Shown here: positions 1-6,461 of the stretch, piece after piece
How positions within the stretch are numbered: position 1 is the stretch's first letter
Layout: the number at the start of each line of letters is the position of its first letter
Source: Bacteroidales bacterium UBA1035
GTDB taxonomy: Bacteria; Bacteroidota; Bacteroidia; Bacteroidales; Dysgonomonadaceae
Direction: 5' to 3'
DNA length: 27,935 nucleotides
Assembly: GCA_002316835.1 (NCBI GenBank)
Contig: DCEG01000099.1
Location: 1 to 27,935, forward strand
Program-made: the position numbers and the translations under genes
Notes under the pieces: model-generated
Database searches by the model: none
The model's input: only the letters and a program-made list of their open reading frames with translations
Told to the model about the DNA's origin: nothing

Positions 1-1
1 T

Positions 2-133
2 CCGTTTATGGTGGGAACAACCAAAGAAGCGTTTTGGTTTCCGTTGGCTGCTGGCACAATCGGCGGGTTGGCGATGTCAATTGTGGGGATATGGGTATTT
101 TTGCCGTTGATGGTGGTGAGGAGGAGAAAATAA
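2..133 (+). CDS. RND efflux transporter, C-terminal end (partial)
   Basis: Frame 2 is open from the window edge to the TAA at 131-133 and gives 43 residues. They read as a final membrane helix and a basic tail: GTTKEAFWFPLAAGTIGG, then a hydrophobic stretch ending PLMVVRRRK. This pattern (aromatic-Pro-Leu-Ala, Gly-Gly turn, hydrophobic helix, Leu-Pro near the end) matches the last transmembrane segment of AcrB/CusA-type inner-membrane RND pumps. Those pumps use the proton gradient to expel drugs or metals through a periplasmic adaptor and an outer-membrane channel. The family call rests only on this short tail. The gene begins outside the window and seems unrelated to the glycosyltransferases that follow after about 110 bp. 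Confidence 0.6.
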   Translation, partial: PFMVGTTKEAFWFPLAAGTIGGLAMSIVGIWVFLPLMVVRRRK

Positions 134-164
134 TATATATTTTCCAATAATTTGTTTCAAATCT

Positions 165-180
165 GGATCATTTTTGATCC
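165..180 (+). terminator. short hairpin after the RND gene
   Basis: GGATCA at 165-170 pairs with TGATCC at 175-180 around a TTTT loop. It lies 32 bp after the RND stop. There is no clear T tract after it, so it may be a weak terminator or processing site. Confidence 0.3.
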
Positions 181-242
181 GTTGAATTAATGATCTGAGT
201 TATTCGTGCGAAAAGTTAAAATATCAATAATCCTGAATTGTT

Positions 243-1331
243 ATGTCAACTTTTAACAAAAATGGGAATAGGGAGATTTTTTATTATATGACAAAATCAT
301 TGATAAAACAAGTTCAAAGAGAATTAAATAGGTTTATCAAAAATATCGAACCTTATCCCAATAAATTCAAAGAAAAAGGCATTGTCATGAGTGTTGGTGG
401 AATTAAATATTTTACAGACGCATGGGTTTCGATTAACATGTTGAGAGAAACAGGATGCAAACTACCAATTGAGGTATGGTATAAAGGGAATGAATTATCT
501 TCAGAATGCATAAAGTCTTTTGCGAAATTAAATGTTATTTGTAAAGATTTTAACGATCACGATAATTCTTTTTTATTTGGATATATGTTTAAACCTGCAG
601 CAATTATTTATTCTCGGTTCAAGGAAATCATATTCATTGATGCTGATAACATTTGTCTGTCTGATCCGGAAGAGTTGTCATATTCAAATTTTTATAAAGA
701 AACTGGAGCTGTTTTTTGGCCTGACTTTTGGCATACACCTGTCGAAAATCCAATTTGGGATTTAATGAAAGTTAGTTTTAGGCAAATGAAAGAACAAGAG
801 AGTGGACAAATGCTTATTAACAAAGAGACTTGTTGGCGCGAATTAAATCTATGCATGCAATTAAACAGGATGAATAACATCTTCTATAAAATTTTACTTG
901 GGGATAAAGATACGTTTCGTTTTGCTTGGCTGTCATTGGGAAAAGCTTTTCACTATATAACTAAAGAACCGGACTCATGCGGTTATTTTACTAACGAAAA
1001 CAATTTTAACGGGATGACAATGATCCAATACGATTATGATGGTCAGCCCTTTTTCTTGCATAGAAATCTTTTAAAATTTAATGCAACAAAAGACAACGAA
1101 ATTTGCTGGACGCATTTTAAACAATTTCATATGGATGCCAAAGCGAAAGATTATTTATTTGTCCCCAATAATAGACATAATGCTATGGATTTGCAAGGAG
1201 ATGTTGAGACCTTTTCATTTAAAGATAAATTTGGAGATTTAGAATTGCATTGTCAAGACTACCTACAAAACATCAGGAATCAAGGGTTTTATAGAGAGTT
1301 TTTGTTTAATAGTTATTTTTTTAATGAGTGA
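243..1331 (+). CDS. GT71-like (putative mannosyltransferase family) glycosyltransferase
   Basis: A predicted 362-residue glycosyltransferase that should transfer a sugar from a nucleotide donor. The N-terminal 45 residues are basic. A Rossmann-like GT-A core then starts at about residue 46 with IVMSVGGIKY. It includes the family's PIEVWY strand (about 75-80) and the metal-binding DXD motif as IIFIDADN (about 129-136). A following FWPDFW segment is typical of the eukaryote-like MNN1/alpha-1,3-mannosyltransferase family also found in Bacteroidota. There is no signal peptide, so it is probably cytoplasmic. The second Met at residue 16 is an alternative start. It is the first of four consecutive glycosyltransferase genes on the same strand. 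Acceptor and sugar are unknown; surface polysaccharide, protein glycan or a secreted peptide are all possible. Confidence 0.75.
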   Translation: MSTFNKNGNREIFYYMTKSLIKQVQRELNRFIKNIEPYPNKFKEKGIVMSVGGIKYFTDAWVSINMLRETGCKLPIEVWYKGNELSSECIKSFAKLNVICKDFNDHDNSFLFGYMFKPAAIIYSRFKEIIFIDADNICLSDPEELSYSNFYKETGAVFWPDFWHTPVENPIWDLMKVSFRQMKEQESGQMLINKETCWRELNLCMQLNRMNNIFYKILLGDKDTFRFAWLSLGKAFHYITKEPDSCGYFTNENNFNGMTMIQYDYDGQPFFLHRNLLKFNATKDNEICWTHFKQFHMDAKAKDYLFVPNNRHNAMDLQGDVETFSFKDKFGDLELHCQDYLQNIRNQGFYREFLFNSYFFNE

Positions 1332-1450
1332 TTATTATTGATAAGTCGTTAAAAAATATCTCTTCATCAATCTTTTGTCAGGAAACAAGTATCGCAAAAA
1401 AGATCAGACAAGTAGTTTTCAATCTATATCCACATTTTTAATTAAAGCTT

Positions 1451-2089
1451 ATGACGAATAAAATTATTAATATTATTGTTGGCCCTAAATTAGAGCCTTT
1501 AATAAAAAGGTGTATCCAATCTTGGAATAAACTCACAAAACATGGTTTTGAAATCAAGCTATGGAATGATGAGATCATTAATAATTTCATTAGAAAGCAT
1601 TATTTTTTTGCTTTAGATGCTGTATTAAATGCAAGAAACCATGCCGAAGCAGCAGATATTGCACGTTATTTAATAATACATCACTATGGAGGATATTACG
1701 TAGATTGGGATATAGAATTATTGGATGAACTCAAATTTATACAATTGATTGAGAAACTTTCTTCCGGTTTTTTAATAATTGATCCACTGAACGGAACATT
1801 AGCCTCAGAATGTTTTTCTGCAAAAGAAAATGAATTGTTTTTATTGTCTTTAGTAAAAGATATTATTGAAATATACAATGAAAATAAAAGAGATATGTTC
1901 AAAACTCCTCAATACTCCGGTCCATATAGGATGAGAGATTCTCTCGTAAAACATTTGAATACTTCACAAAAAATAATCTCCGTGAAAGAGATATTTGCTT
2001 ATGACTATTCGGAAATAAGATTTAAAGACAAAATAAAGGATAGACAACAACCCCTTATTCATTATTGGATCCATTCATGGATTAAATAA
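1451..2089 (+). CDS. GT32-like glycosyltransferase (DXD sugar-binding family)
   Basis: A 212-residue protein of the short DXD-containing sugar-transferase class (Gly_transf_sug type, as in OCH1-like and LPS glycosyltransferases). The N-terminal strand INIIVGPKLEP is followed by FEIKLWND (about 34-40). The diagnostic block is at about 67-87: AADIARYLIIHHYGGYYVDWD, in which the DWD at 85-87 is the metal/nucleotide-sugar site. No membrane segment or signal peptide is seen. The start ATG lies about 120 bp after the previous gene, and the next gene begins 11 bp after its stop, so the two following glycosyltransferase genes are probably cotranscribed. Acceptor and sugar are unknown. Confidence 0.78.
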   Translation: MTNKIINIIVGPKLEPLIKRCIQSWNKLTKHGFEIKLWNDEIINNFIRKHYFFALDAVLNARNHAEAADIARYLIIHHYGGYYVDWDIELLDELKFIQLIEKLSSGFLIIDPLNGTLASECFSAKENELFLLSLVKDIIEIYNENKRDMFKTPQYSGPYRMRDSLVKHLNTSQKIISVKEIFAYDYSEIRFKDKIKDRQQPLIHYWIHSWIK

Positions 2090-2100
2090 ATAAAATAATT

Positions 2101-2841
2101 ATGAAATCAAATTCCAACAGCATCATACAAAGTCTTTGTATTGATAACATGAACTTTGGCGTTATGGAAGAACTTTCCATTAATTCTTACTTAAAGAACG
2201 GTCATGAATTCCATTTATATACTTACGACAGTAATATAAAAGTACCCAGAGGTACAATACTTTTCGATGCCAATGAAATTTTAGAACAGAATTCTTTAGA
2301 TGAGAATATTCTCTCAGATATTTTTCGGTATCAACTATTACATCTAAAAGGTGGTTGGTGGGTAAATTTAGATACAATCTGTATAAGGCCATTTGAATTC
2401 AAGAGTAAATACGTTTTCACTGAAATTTTAGATTATGATAAATTAAATGGGATATCTGATTCTTATAGAATAGGAAGTCATATTATGAAAGTATCAAACT
2501 CTGCTGGAATTTTATATGACTGTTTAAATTATATACGATTAAGAGGTTTGCATAACCTAAATTCAAAAGAAATAAATATTGATTTCTTGAATGCCGTATT
2601 ACTTAATTACAATATCAAATACTATAGTAAAAAAGCGAAAACCTTTTCCCCCTATCATTACCACGAAGTTTATGAATTTGTTAAACCTAATGGTAATATA
2701 TATTTTAACAAAAACATATATGCGATAACTTTATGGAAAGAAATGTGGCATAAAATGGGATTAAACCCAAATAGAAAATATATTAATAATAGTATATATG
2801 AACAACTCAAGAGTAAGTATTGTGATAGTCTTGATTCATGA
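2101..2841 (+). CDS. GT32/capsule-synthesis-like glycosyltransferase with a variant DXD
   Basis: A 246-residue protein with the same fold as its upstream neighbour but diverged from it. The core block LSDIFRYQLLHLKGGWWVNL begins near residue 71 and is followed by DTICIRPF. Relatives usually carry D-x-D after the GGxW/Y; here the site reads N89-L90-D91, so the first acid is replaced by Asn. The FHLYTYD segment (about 37-43) corresponds to the family's HxxxLW/Y-strand. It starts 11 bp after the previous stop, which implies cotranscription. The missing first Asp could lower or change metal-dependent activity, or the second Asp may suffice. No signal peptide. Substrates are unknown. Confidence 0.7.
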   Translation: MKSNSNSIIQSLCIDNMNFGVMEELSINSYLKNGHEFHLYTYDSNIKVPRGTILFDANEILEQNSLDENILSDIFRYQLLHLKGGWWVNLDTICIRPFEFKSKYVFTEILDYDKLNGISDSYRIGSHIMKVSNSAGILYDCLNYIRLRGLHNLNSKEINIDFLNAVLLNYNIKYYSKKAKTFSPYHYHEVYEFVKPNGNIYFNKNIYAITLWKEMWHKMGLNPNRKYINNSIYEQLKSKYCDSLDS

Positions 2842-2913
2842 TATAGTTAGTATTATATTATATTTCATTTCTTATGATAATTTTTGACATGTGATATTTT
2901 TTAATGTCTTTTT

Positions 2914-3402
2914 ATGGATAAAATGGTTGGTTTTTCTTTAATATCTGTAGTTATTCCTACATATAATTCAGATAAAACTCTAAAGCAGACTTTAAAATCT
3001 GTACTTGAGTAAACATACTCAAATTTTGAAATTCTAGTCATAAACGACGGATCCAATTACAATTATTCTTCTATTTTGCAATCATTATCTGATAAGAGGA
3101 TATTTTATTATAAATTAAGCCATATTAATGCAAGTTCGGCAAGAGATTTCGGAATATCTAAAAGCAACGGTGAATATATAGCAATGCTAGATGCTGATGA
3201 CCTATGGTTACCTCATCATTTGGAAAGTTGTTTGCAAATAATAAAGATAAAGAACTCTGATGGATTATATGGAAGTCTTATTATTAGAGGGGAAGGTGAT
3301 GTTATAAATAGACAAAAAATAGTTAGAAGGATTGAGAAAGACGAAACAGTTGTTAACTATTCATGCGAATCAGTAGTTGAAACTGTTCGCGAGTTTATTT
3401 AG
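2914..3402 (+). pseudogene. GT2 family glycosyltransferase, nonsense-mutated and IS-truncated
   Basis: The frame from ATG 2914 encodes the N-terminal half of a family 2 glycosyltransferase: LISVVIPTYNSDKTLKQTLK, then SVLE, a stop at 3010-3012, then TYSNFEILVINDGS, ARDFGISKSNGEYIAMLDAD and DLWLP. The family consensus has Gln at the stop position (SVLxQTYxNxEI), so CAA to TAA is the likely change. The DGS and DADD motifs that bind the nucleotide sugar are still present downstream. At about 3362 the reading frame runs into the left end of an IS982-like element, and the last 13 or so codons belong to the IS. The usual C-terminal 100-150 residues are absent and do not reappear after the IS at 4431. 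The gene is therefore broken twice and not expected to give an active enzyme. Confidence 0.85.
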
Positions 3403-4430
3403 TTAAAGTATTCAAAATCAATGGAATAAGCGTGCTAAATATTTGCTCAAACCCCTGAAAATCATTAACTTGGAAGAAAATTACCACAACAAATTCTCTA
3501 AATAATGATTCCCAGGAAGAAAGAGCTTGAATTGATACAGATTTATATGTATATATGTGATTTATACGATCAGGAACTGAAATATTATTGCCAAAGATAC
3601 AGCAATAATTCCAATCCAGCTTTCACCGATCAGGAAATAATGACCATCTACCTGTTTGCAGGTCATTGTCAAAAGTATTTCCAAATCAGGGACATACATG
3701 GCTTTGTATCAGAATATCTTTCCTCCCGGTTCCCTGAATTGCCTTCATACCAGACCTTTAATCTCAGATTGAACTGCCTAAGTGAGGCTTTCAGGGTATT
3801 ATCCGAAAGATTGATATCTTCATTCATGCCGGTTGATTGTGACAAGGGGATATCCCTTATCGATTCCCTACCCGTGATGACTTGTGCGGGAAGGAACAGG
3901 CAAGGAAAAGTAGCTCGTGAAATAACTTCCAAGGGATACTGTTCAACGAAGAATCAGTATTATTACGGGATGAAACTCCATGCACTGACTTCGCGCAGGG
4001 AAGATAAAATCCCCTTTCCCGACTCTCTTATGTTTACTCCTGCCCGGGATAATGACCTGACTGTTTTTAAACAGGCCTGGGGTGATTATATCTCCGATAC
4101 CGTAATCTTTGGAGACAAGATATACTCTGACTTTGAATACTTCAGTGATAATAAAAAACAAAAACAGAATATCCGAATGCTCACCCCCGTTAAAGCTGTC
4201 AAGGGACAATCGGAGCAGGAAAGACAAAGCCGCAAGGCCTATAATGAACAGTTCTCCACAGCCGTTTCCAGGGTCAGACAACCCATAGAATCATTCTTCA
4301 ACTGGCTGAACGAAAAAACAACTATTCAAAGAGCGCAAAAAGTAAGATCCACGAAAGGATTACTTATACATACGATGGGCAAAATTGCCATTGCATTCAT
4401 TTATCTAATTTTTTAAATACTGGTTCGCAT
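3363..4430 (+). mobile_element. IS982-like insertion sequence
   Basis: Imperfect terminal inverted repeats bracket the transposase gene: ATGCGAATCAGTA at 3363-3375, and the complement of ATGCGAACCAGTA at 4418-4430 (12 of 13 positions match). The implied length is 1068 bp, close to the family's usual size of about 1 kb. The left end interrupts the GT2 reading frame, which fixes that boundary independently. A target duplication is not clear: TATT follows the right end directly, and on the left TATT is separated from the repeat by one C. The exact outer bases are therefore uncertain. Confidence 0.7.
3505..4416 (+). CDS. IS982 family DDE transposase
   Basis: A 303-residue, apparently intact transposase that would cut and join the IS ends. 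The N-terminal half has the family's helical DNA-binding part (FTDQEIMTIYLFAGH at about 40-54; FPELPSYQTFNLRL at about 76-89). Candidate catalytic acids are D120 (SLIDSLPV), D204 (IFGDKIYSDF) and E262 (RQPIESFFNWL), and a YYYGMKLHAL segment lies at about 152-161. The length fits the family (about 290-310). The codon-rich sequence differs from the AT-rich glycosyltransferase genes around it, in line with recent arrival. The IS982 assignment is from motif pattern and not a database match; the neighbouring IS4/IS5-type DDE families are the alternatives. Confidence 0.8.
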   Translation: MIPRKKELELIQIYMYICDLYDQELKYYCQRYSNNSNPAFTDQEIMTIYLFAGHCQKYFQIRDIHGFVSEYLSSRFPELPSYQTFNLRLNCLSEAFRVLSERLISSFMPVDCDKGISLIDSLPVMTCAGRNRQGKVAREITSKGYCSTKNQYYYGMKLHALTSRREDKIPFPDSLMFTPARDNDLTVFKQAWGDYISDTVIFGDKIYSDFEYFSDNKKQKQNIRMLTPVKAVKGQSEQERQSRKAYNEQFSTAVSRVRQPIESFFNWLNEKTTIQRAQKVRSTKGLLIHTMGKIAIAFIYLIF

Positions 4431-5009
4431 TATTTACTCATTTATATAAAATAGAGAAAAACGGATGAAATGAGGTGAATAAACAATGTTTTTTTGCTAA
4501 AAATTATTAAATAATAAAAATAAGCAAACATTACGTACTGTTTGTTCTGATAACTTTTTATATTTGTATTATCTTTTTATTTATGAAGATGTAATTTTTA
4601 TTAAAAAATAATATTTTTCTTTCTTTTTGAAATCATTGTGAGTAAAATACACAACTAATTTCACATACAGTTATTTCAATGAACATCCTCATAAATATAG
4701 AAGGAGACTTGGTTACCTGAACGTAAGATTTGGCGTTCATTGCAACGTTTGCATTCTTAAACTTGTTTGTCTTTACAGTTACAATGACAACAAATTTTAC
4801 CCATTTGGTCCCTTAGTTCTTTTAAATTTTTTGACAGGACTCCTCATCGGAAATTTGCAAGTTGCAAAAGTCATCAGGTTTCATATATTGACATCATACA
4901 TGTTTATCCATGTATCTTCTTATAGCTAGATATGTTGAAATCTGAAATAGAAACAGAAAAACCCTCAAAAATCAGGGGCATTGTAAAATTTATTTAATAT
5001 CAACAAATT
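4431..5009. other. gene-free AT-rich leader before the peptide locus
   Basis: About 580 bp with no credible gene on either strand. It contains a TATATTTG at 4559-4566 that fits the Bacteroides -7 consensus TAnnTTTG, but the TTTG at 4541-4544 is only 14 bp upstream instead of about 19, so it is a weak promoter call. It also holds an 8-bp inverted pair, CAATGAAC (4677-4684) and GTTCATTG (4735-4742), and a perfect odd palindrome at 4854-4868. The lost 3' part of the GT2 gene is not recognisable here. Confidence 0.5.
4854..4868. promoter_or_regulatory. perfect 15-bp palindrome, possible operator
   Basis: TTTGCAA-G-TTGCAAA is fully symmetric around one G and lies about 140 bp upstream of the GG-leader precursor start. 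It has the size and shape of a dimeric repressor site. No regulator gene is visible in the window. Confidence 0.35.
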
Positions 5010-5210
5010 ATGAAAACATTAAAAAAATTATCTCTCAATCACTTAGAAGGAGAGAGACTGCCAAATCAGAAACTCAAATCCATAATAGGAGGGTATAGTG
5101 GTACCGGTTGTTGTGGATATAATTGTAAAGCAGTGTATGACTATCAAACAGGAGATTGGCTCGGCTGTGCATATCATCCTGACTCAAATTCTTTTTGTTG
5201 TTATGGATGA
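5010..5210 (+). CDS. GG-leader natural-product precursor peptide (GG-Bacteroidales type)
   Basis: A 66-residue precursor. Residues 1-28 form a typical Bacteroidales double-glycine leader: MKTLKKLSLN, a polar helix, then LKSIIGG with the expected cleavage after G28. The 38-residue core is rich in Cys, Gly, Tyr and aromatic residues. Its six cysteines are at 34, 35, 39, 53, 63 and 64 (CC-x3-C-x13-C-x9-CC), so up to three disulfides or thioether cross-links are possible. Leaders of this class (modelled as TIGR04149) guide modification enzymes and are removed by C39-type proteases of export ABC transporters. A strong hairpin follows the gene and four putative maturation/export genes lie downstream. 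Thr and Ser in the core (about 30-32, 47, 59, 61) are candidate sites for glycosylation or dehydration. The final structure is inference. Confidence 0.82.
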   Translation: MKTLKKLSLNHLEGERLPNQKLKSIIGGYSGTGCCGYNCKAVYDYQTGDWLGCAYHPDSNSFCCYG

Positions 5211-5219
5211 TAATTTTTC

Positions 5220-5249
5220 AATAACAGGAGGGACTTTCCTCCTGTTATT
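5220..5249 (+). terminator. 12-bp perfect hairpin after the precursor gene
   Basis: AATAACAGGAGG (5220-5231) pairs perfectly with 5238-5249 around the loop GACTTT, 9 bp after the precursor stop. It is stable, but only a short T run follows, so it may act as a partial terminator or 3'-end stabiliser. Either role would make the precursor mRNA more abundant than that of the downstream enzymes. Confidence 0.7.
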
Positions 5250-5275
5250 TGACTGAGTGTAATCAATTTTGTATT

Positions 5276-6460
5276 ATGAATTTAAAATATTTATCTCTTT
5301 TTTTTTTCATTTTTATTTCCTGTAATAAAGCAAAACAAGTAGATGTAGCGAAGAAAATATGGACTGAGTCAATAATCAACGATTCATATGTCTATTATCC
5401 TGTAAAAGATAATCAAATTAAAGTTGACTTGAATAAGCCGCAAAAGGTGTCATTATTTGATTATTTTAGCCATATTGAGCTGGTTCCTTTGGAAACAAGT
5501 GATAATATTCTAATTGGTTATTGTGAGGAAATGTTTTATCATCAAAGTAAGTATTATATTTTCGACAGCAAACAGCTTAGTGTTCTAGTATTTGATGACA
5601 CGGGAAAATTCATATTTCAAATAAGTAAACGTGGTCAAGGTCCTGGTGAGTATACTGATTTAACAAGTATGATTTTCAATCCTTTCACTAGAAATATAGA
5701 TCTTACAGGTCTAGGAAATATTTATAGCTATGACTTATCAGGTAAACATGTAAAAACCTTATCGCGACCTGAGAACTCATCTGGTTATTTTTGGAACTTC
5801 ATACCGCTTAGTGCAAACTTGTACGTTTGTTATGTAGGGATGAGTTTAGACCCGTATAAAATTAATTATTACGATGTGGGGAAGAATAAAATTATTCGTA
5901 AAGAATATGAAGATGATATACTTTTAAATACCTTTTTTTTTGTATCTTCTACCTCACATACTCCATTCTACGAGTATCAAGGGAAATGGTACTTTTATCG
6001 TTTTGTAGACAATACAACTTACGAAGTAGGTATGGATTCTTTAAAACCTGCGTATAAGTGGGATTTTGGGAAACTAAATTATGATGCAAAAGAATTAAAT
6101 TTACCCAATCGTCCCTCAAGCATATCTATGCTTCCTTATAAAATAAATCTTCAAGGCCAAAACAATAGGTATTTATTAGCTCAAATAACCATGAAAAGTA
6201 ACAAATCAGGAACTGGAATATATTTAATATATGACAAATATACTAATGAATGTAAATATATTGAACATTTTACAGAACAAATAGATTTTCTACCTAAAAA
6301 AATAACCAACGAATACGTATTATCTTGGTGTGAACATGCCACATTAGAAAATTACGTTTCCGAAGAAATGCTAAATGAAAAAGATCGACAAAGATTTCAG
6401 AATTTGATAAATACGAAAGAAGAAATGAATCCAATCATTATTAAATATTTTTTCAAATAA
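5276..6460 (+). CDS. 6-bladed beta-propeller lipoprotein
   Basis: Start ATG 5276 is preferred because it gives a clean signal peptide. An upstream in-frame TTG at 5249 would lie in the terminator hairpin. The 394-residue product opens with MNLKYLSLFFFIFISC, a lipoprotein signal with the acylated Cys at 16, so it should sit in the cell envelope. The body resembles the Bacteroidota 6-bladed beta-propeller family: FSHIELVPLETSDNILIGY (about 63-81), a YYIFDS strand, then LSVLVFDDTGKFIFQISKRG and QGPGEY. Proteins of this family often sit beside GG-leader or NVEALA-type peptide genes; their biochemical role is unknown. It abuts the next gene (stop 6460, ATG 6462), so the two are surely one transcript. 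Binding or surface presentation of the exported peptide is a plausible but unproven role. Confidence 0.75.
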   Translation: MNLKYLSLFFFIFISCNKAKQVDVAKKIWTESIINDSYVYYPVKDNQIKVDLNKPQKVSLFDYFSHIELVPLETSDNILIGYCEEMFYHQSKYYIFDSKQLSVLVFDDTGKFIFQISKRGQGPGEYTDLTSMIFNPFTRNIDLTGLGNIYSYDLSGKHVKTLSRPENSSGYFWNFIPLSANLYVCYVGMSLDPYKINYYDVGKNKIIRKEYEDDILLNTFFFVSSTSHTPFYEYQGKWYFYRFVDNTTYEVGMDSLKPAYKWDFGKLNYDAKELNLPNRPSSISMLPYKINLQGQNNRYLLAQITMKSNKSGTGIYLIYDKYTNECKYIEHFTEQIDFLPKKITNEYVLSWCEHATLENYVSEEMLNEKDRQRFQNLINTKEEMNPIIIKYFFK

Positions 6461-6461
6461 C

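Noticed and set aside
3943..4281. 112-residue minus-strand reading frame inside the transposase
   Set aside because: It is a shadow of the clear DDE transposase gene, with no recognisable pattern of its own.
4559..4566. TATATTTG as the promoter of the peptide locus
   Set aside because: The -7 match is exact but the upstream TTTG is only 14 bp away, and the precursor starts about 440 bp later. In such AT-rich DNA the match may be chance, so it is mentioned only inside the leader entry.
5249..5275. Upstream TTG start for the propeller lipoprotein
   Set aside because: It would begin in the terminator hairpin and put nine residues in front of a good lipoprotein signal peptide.
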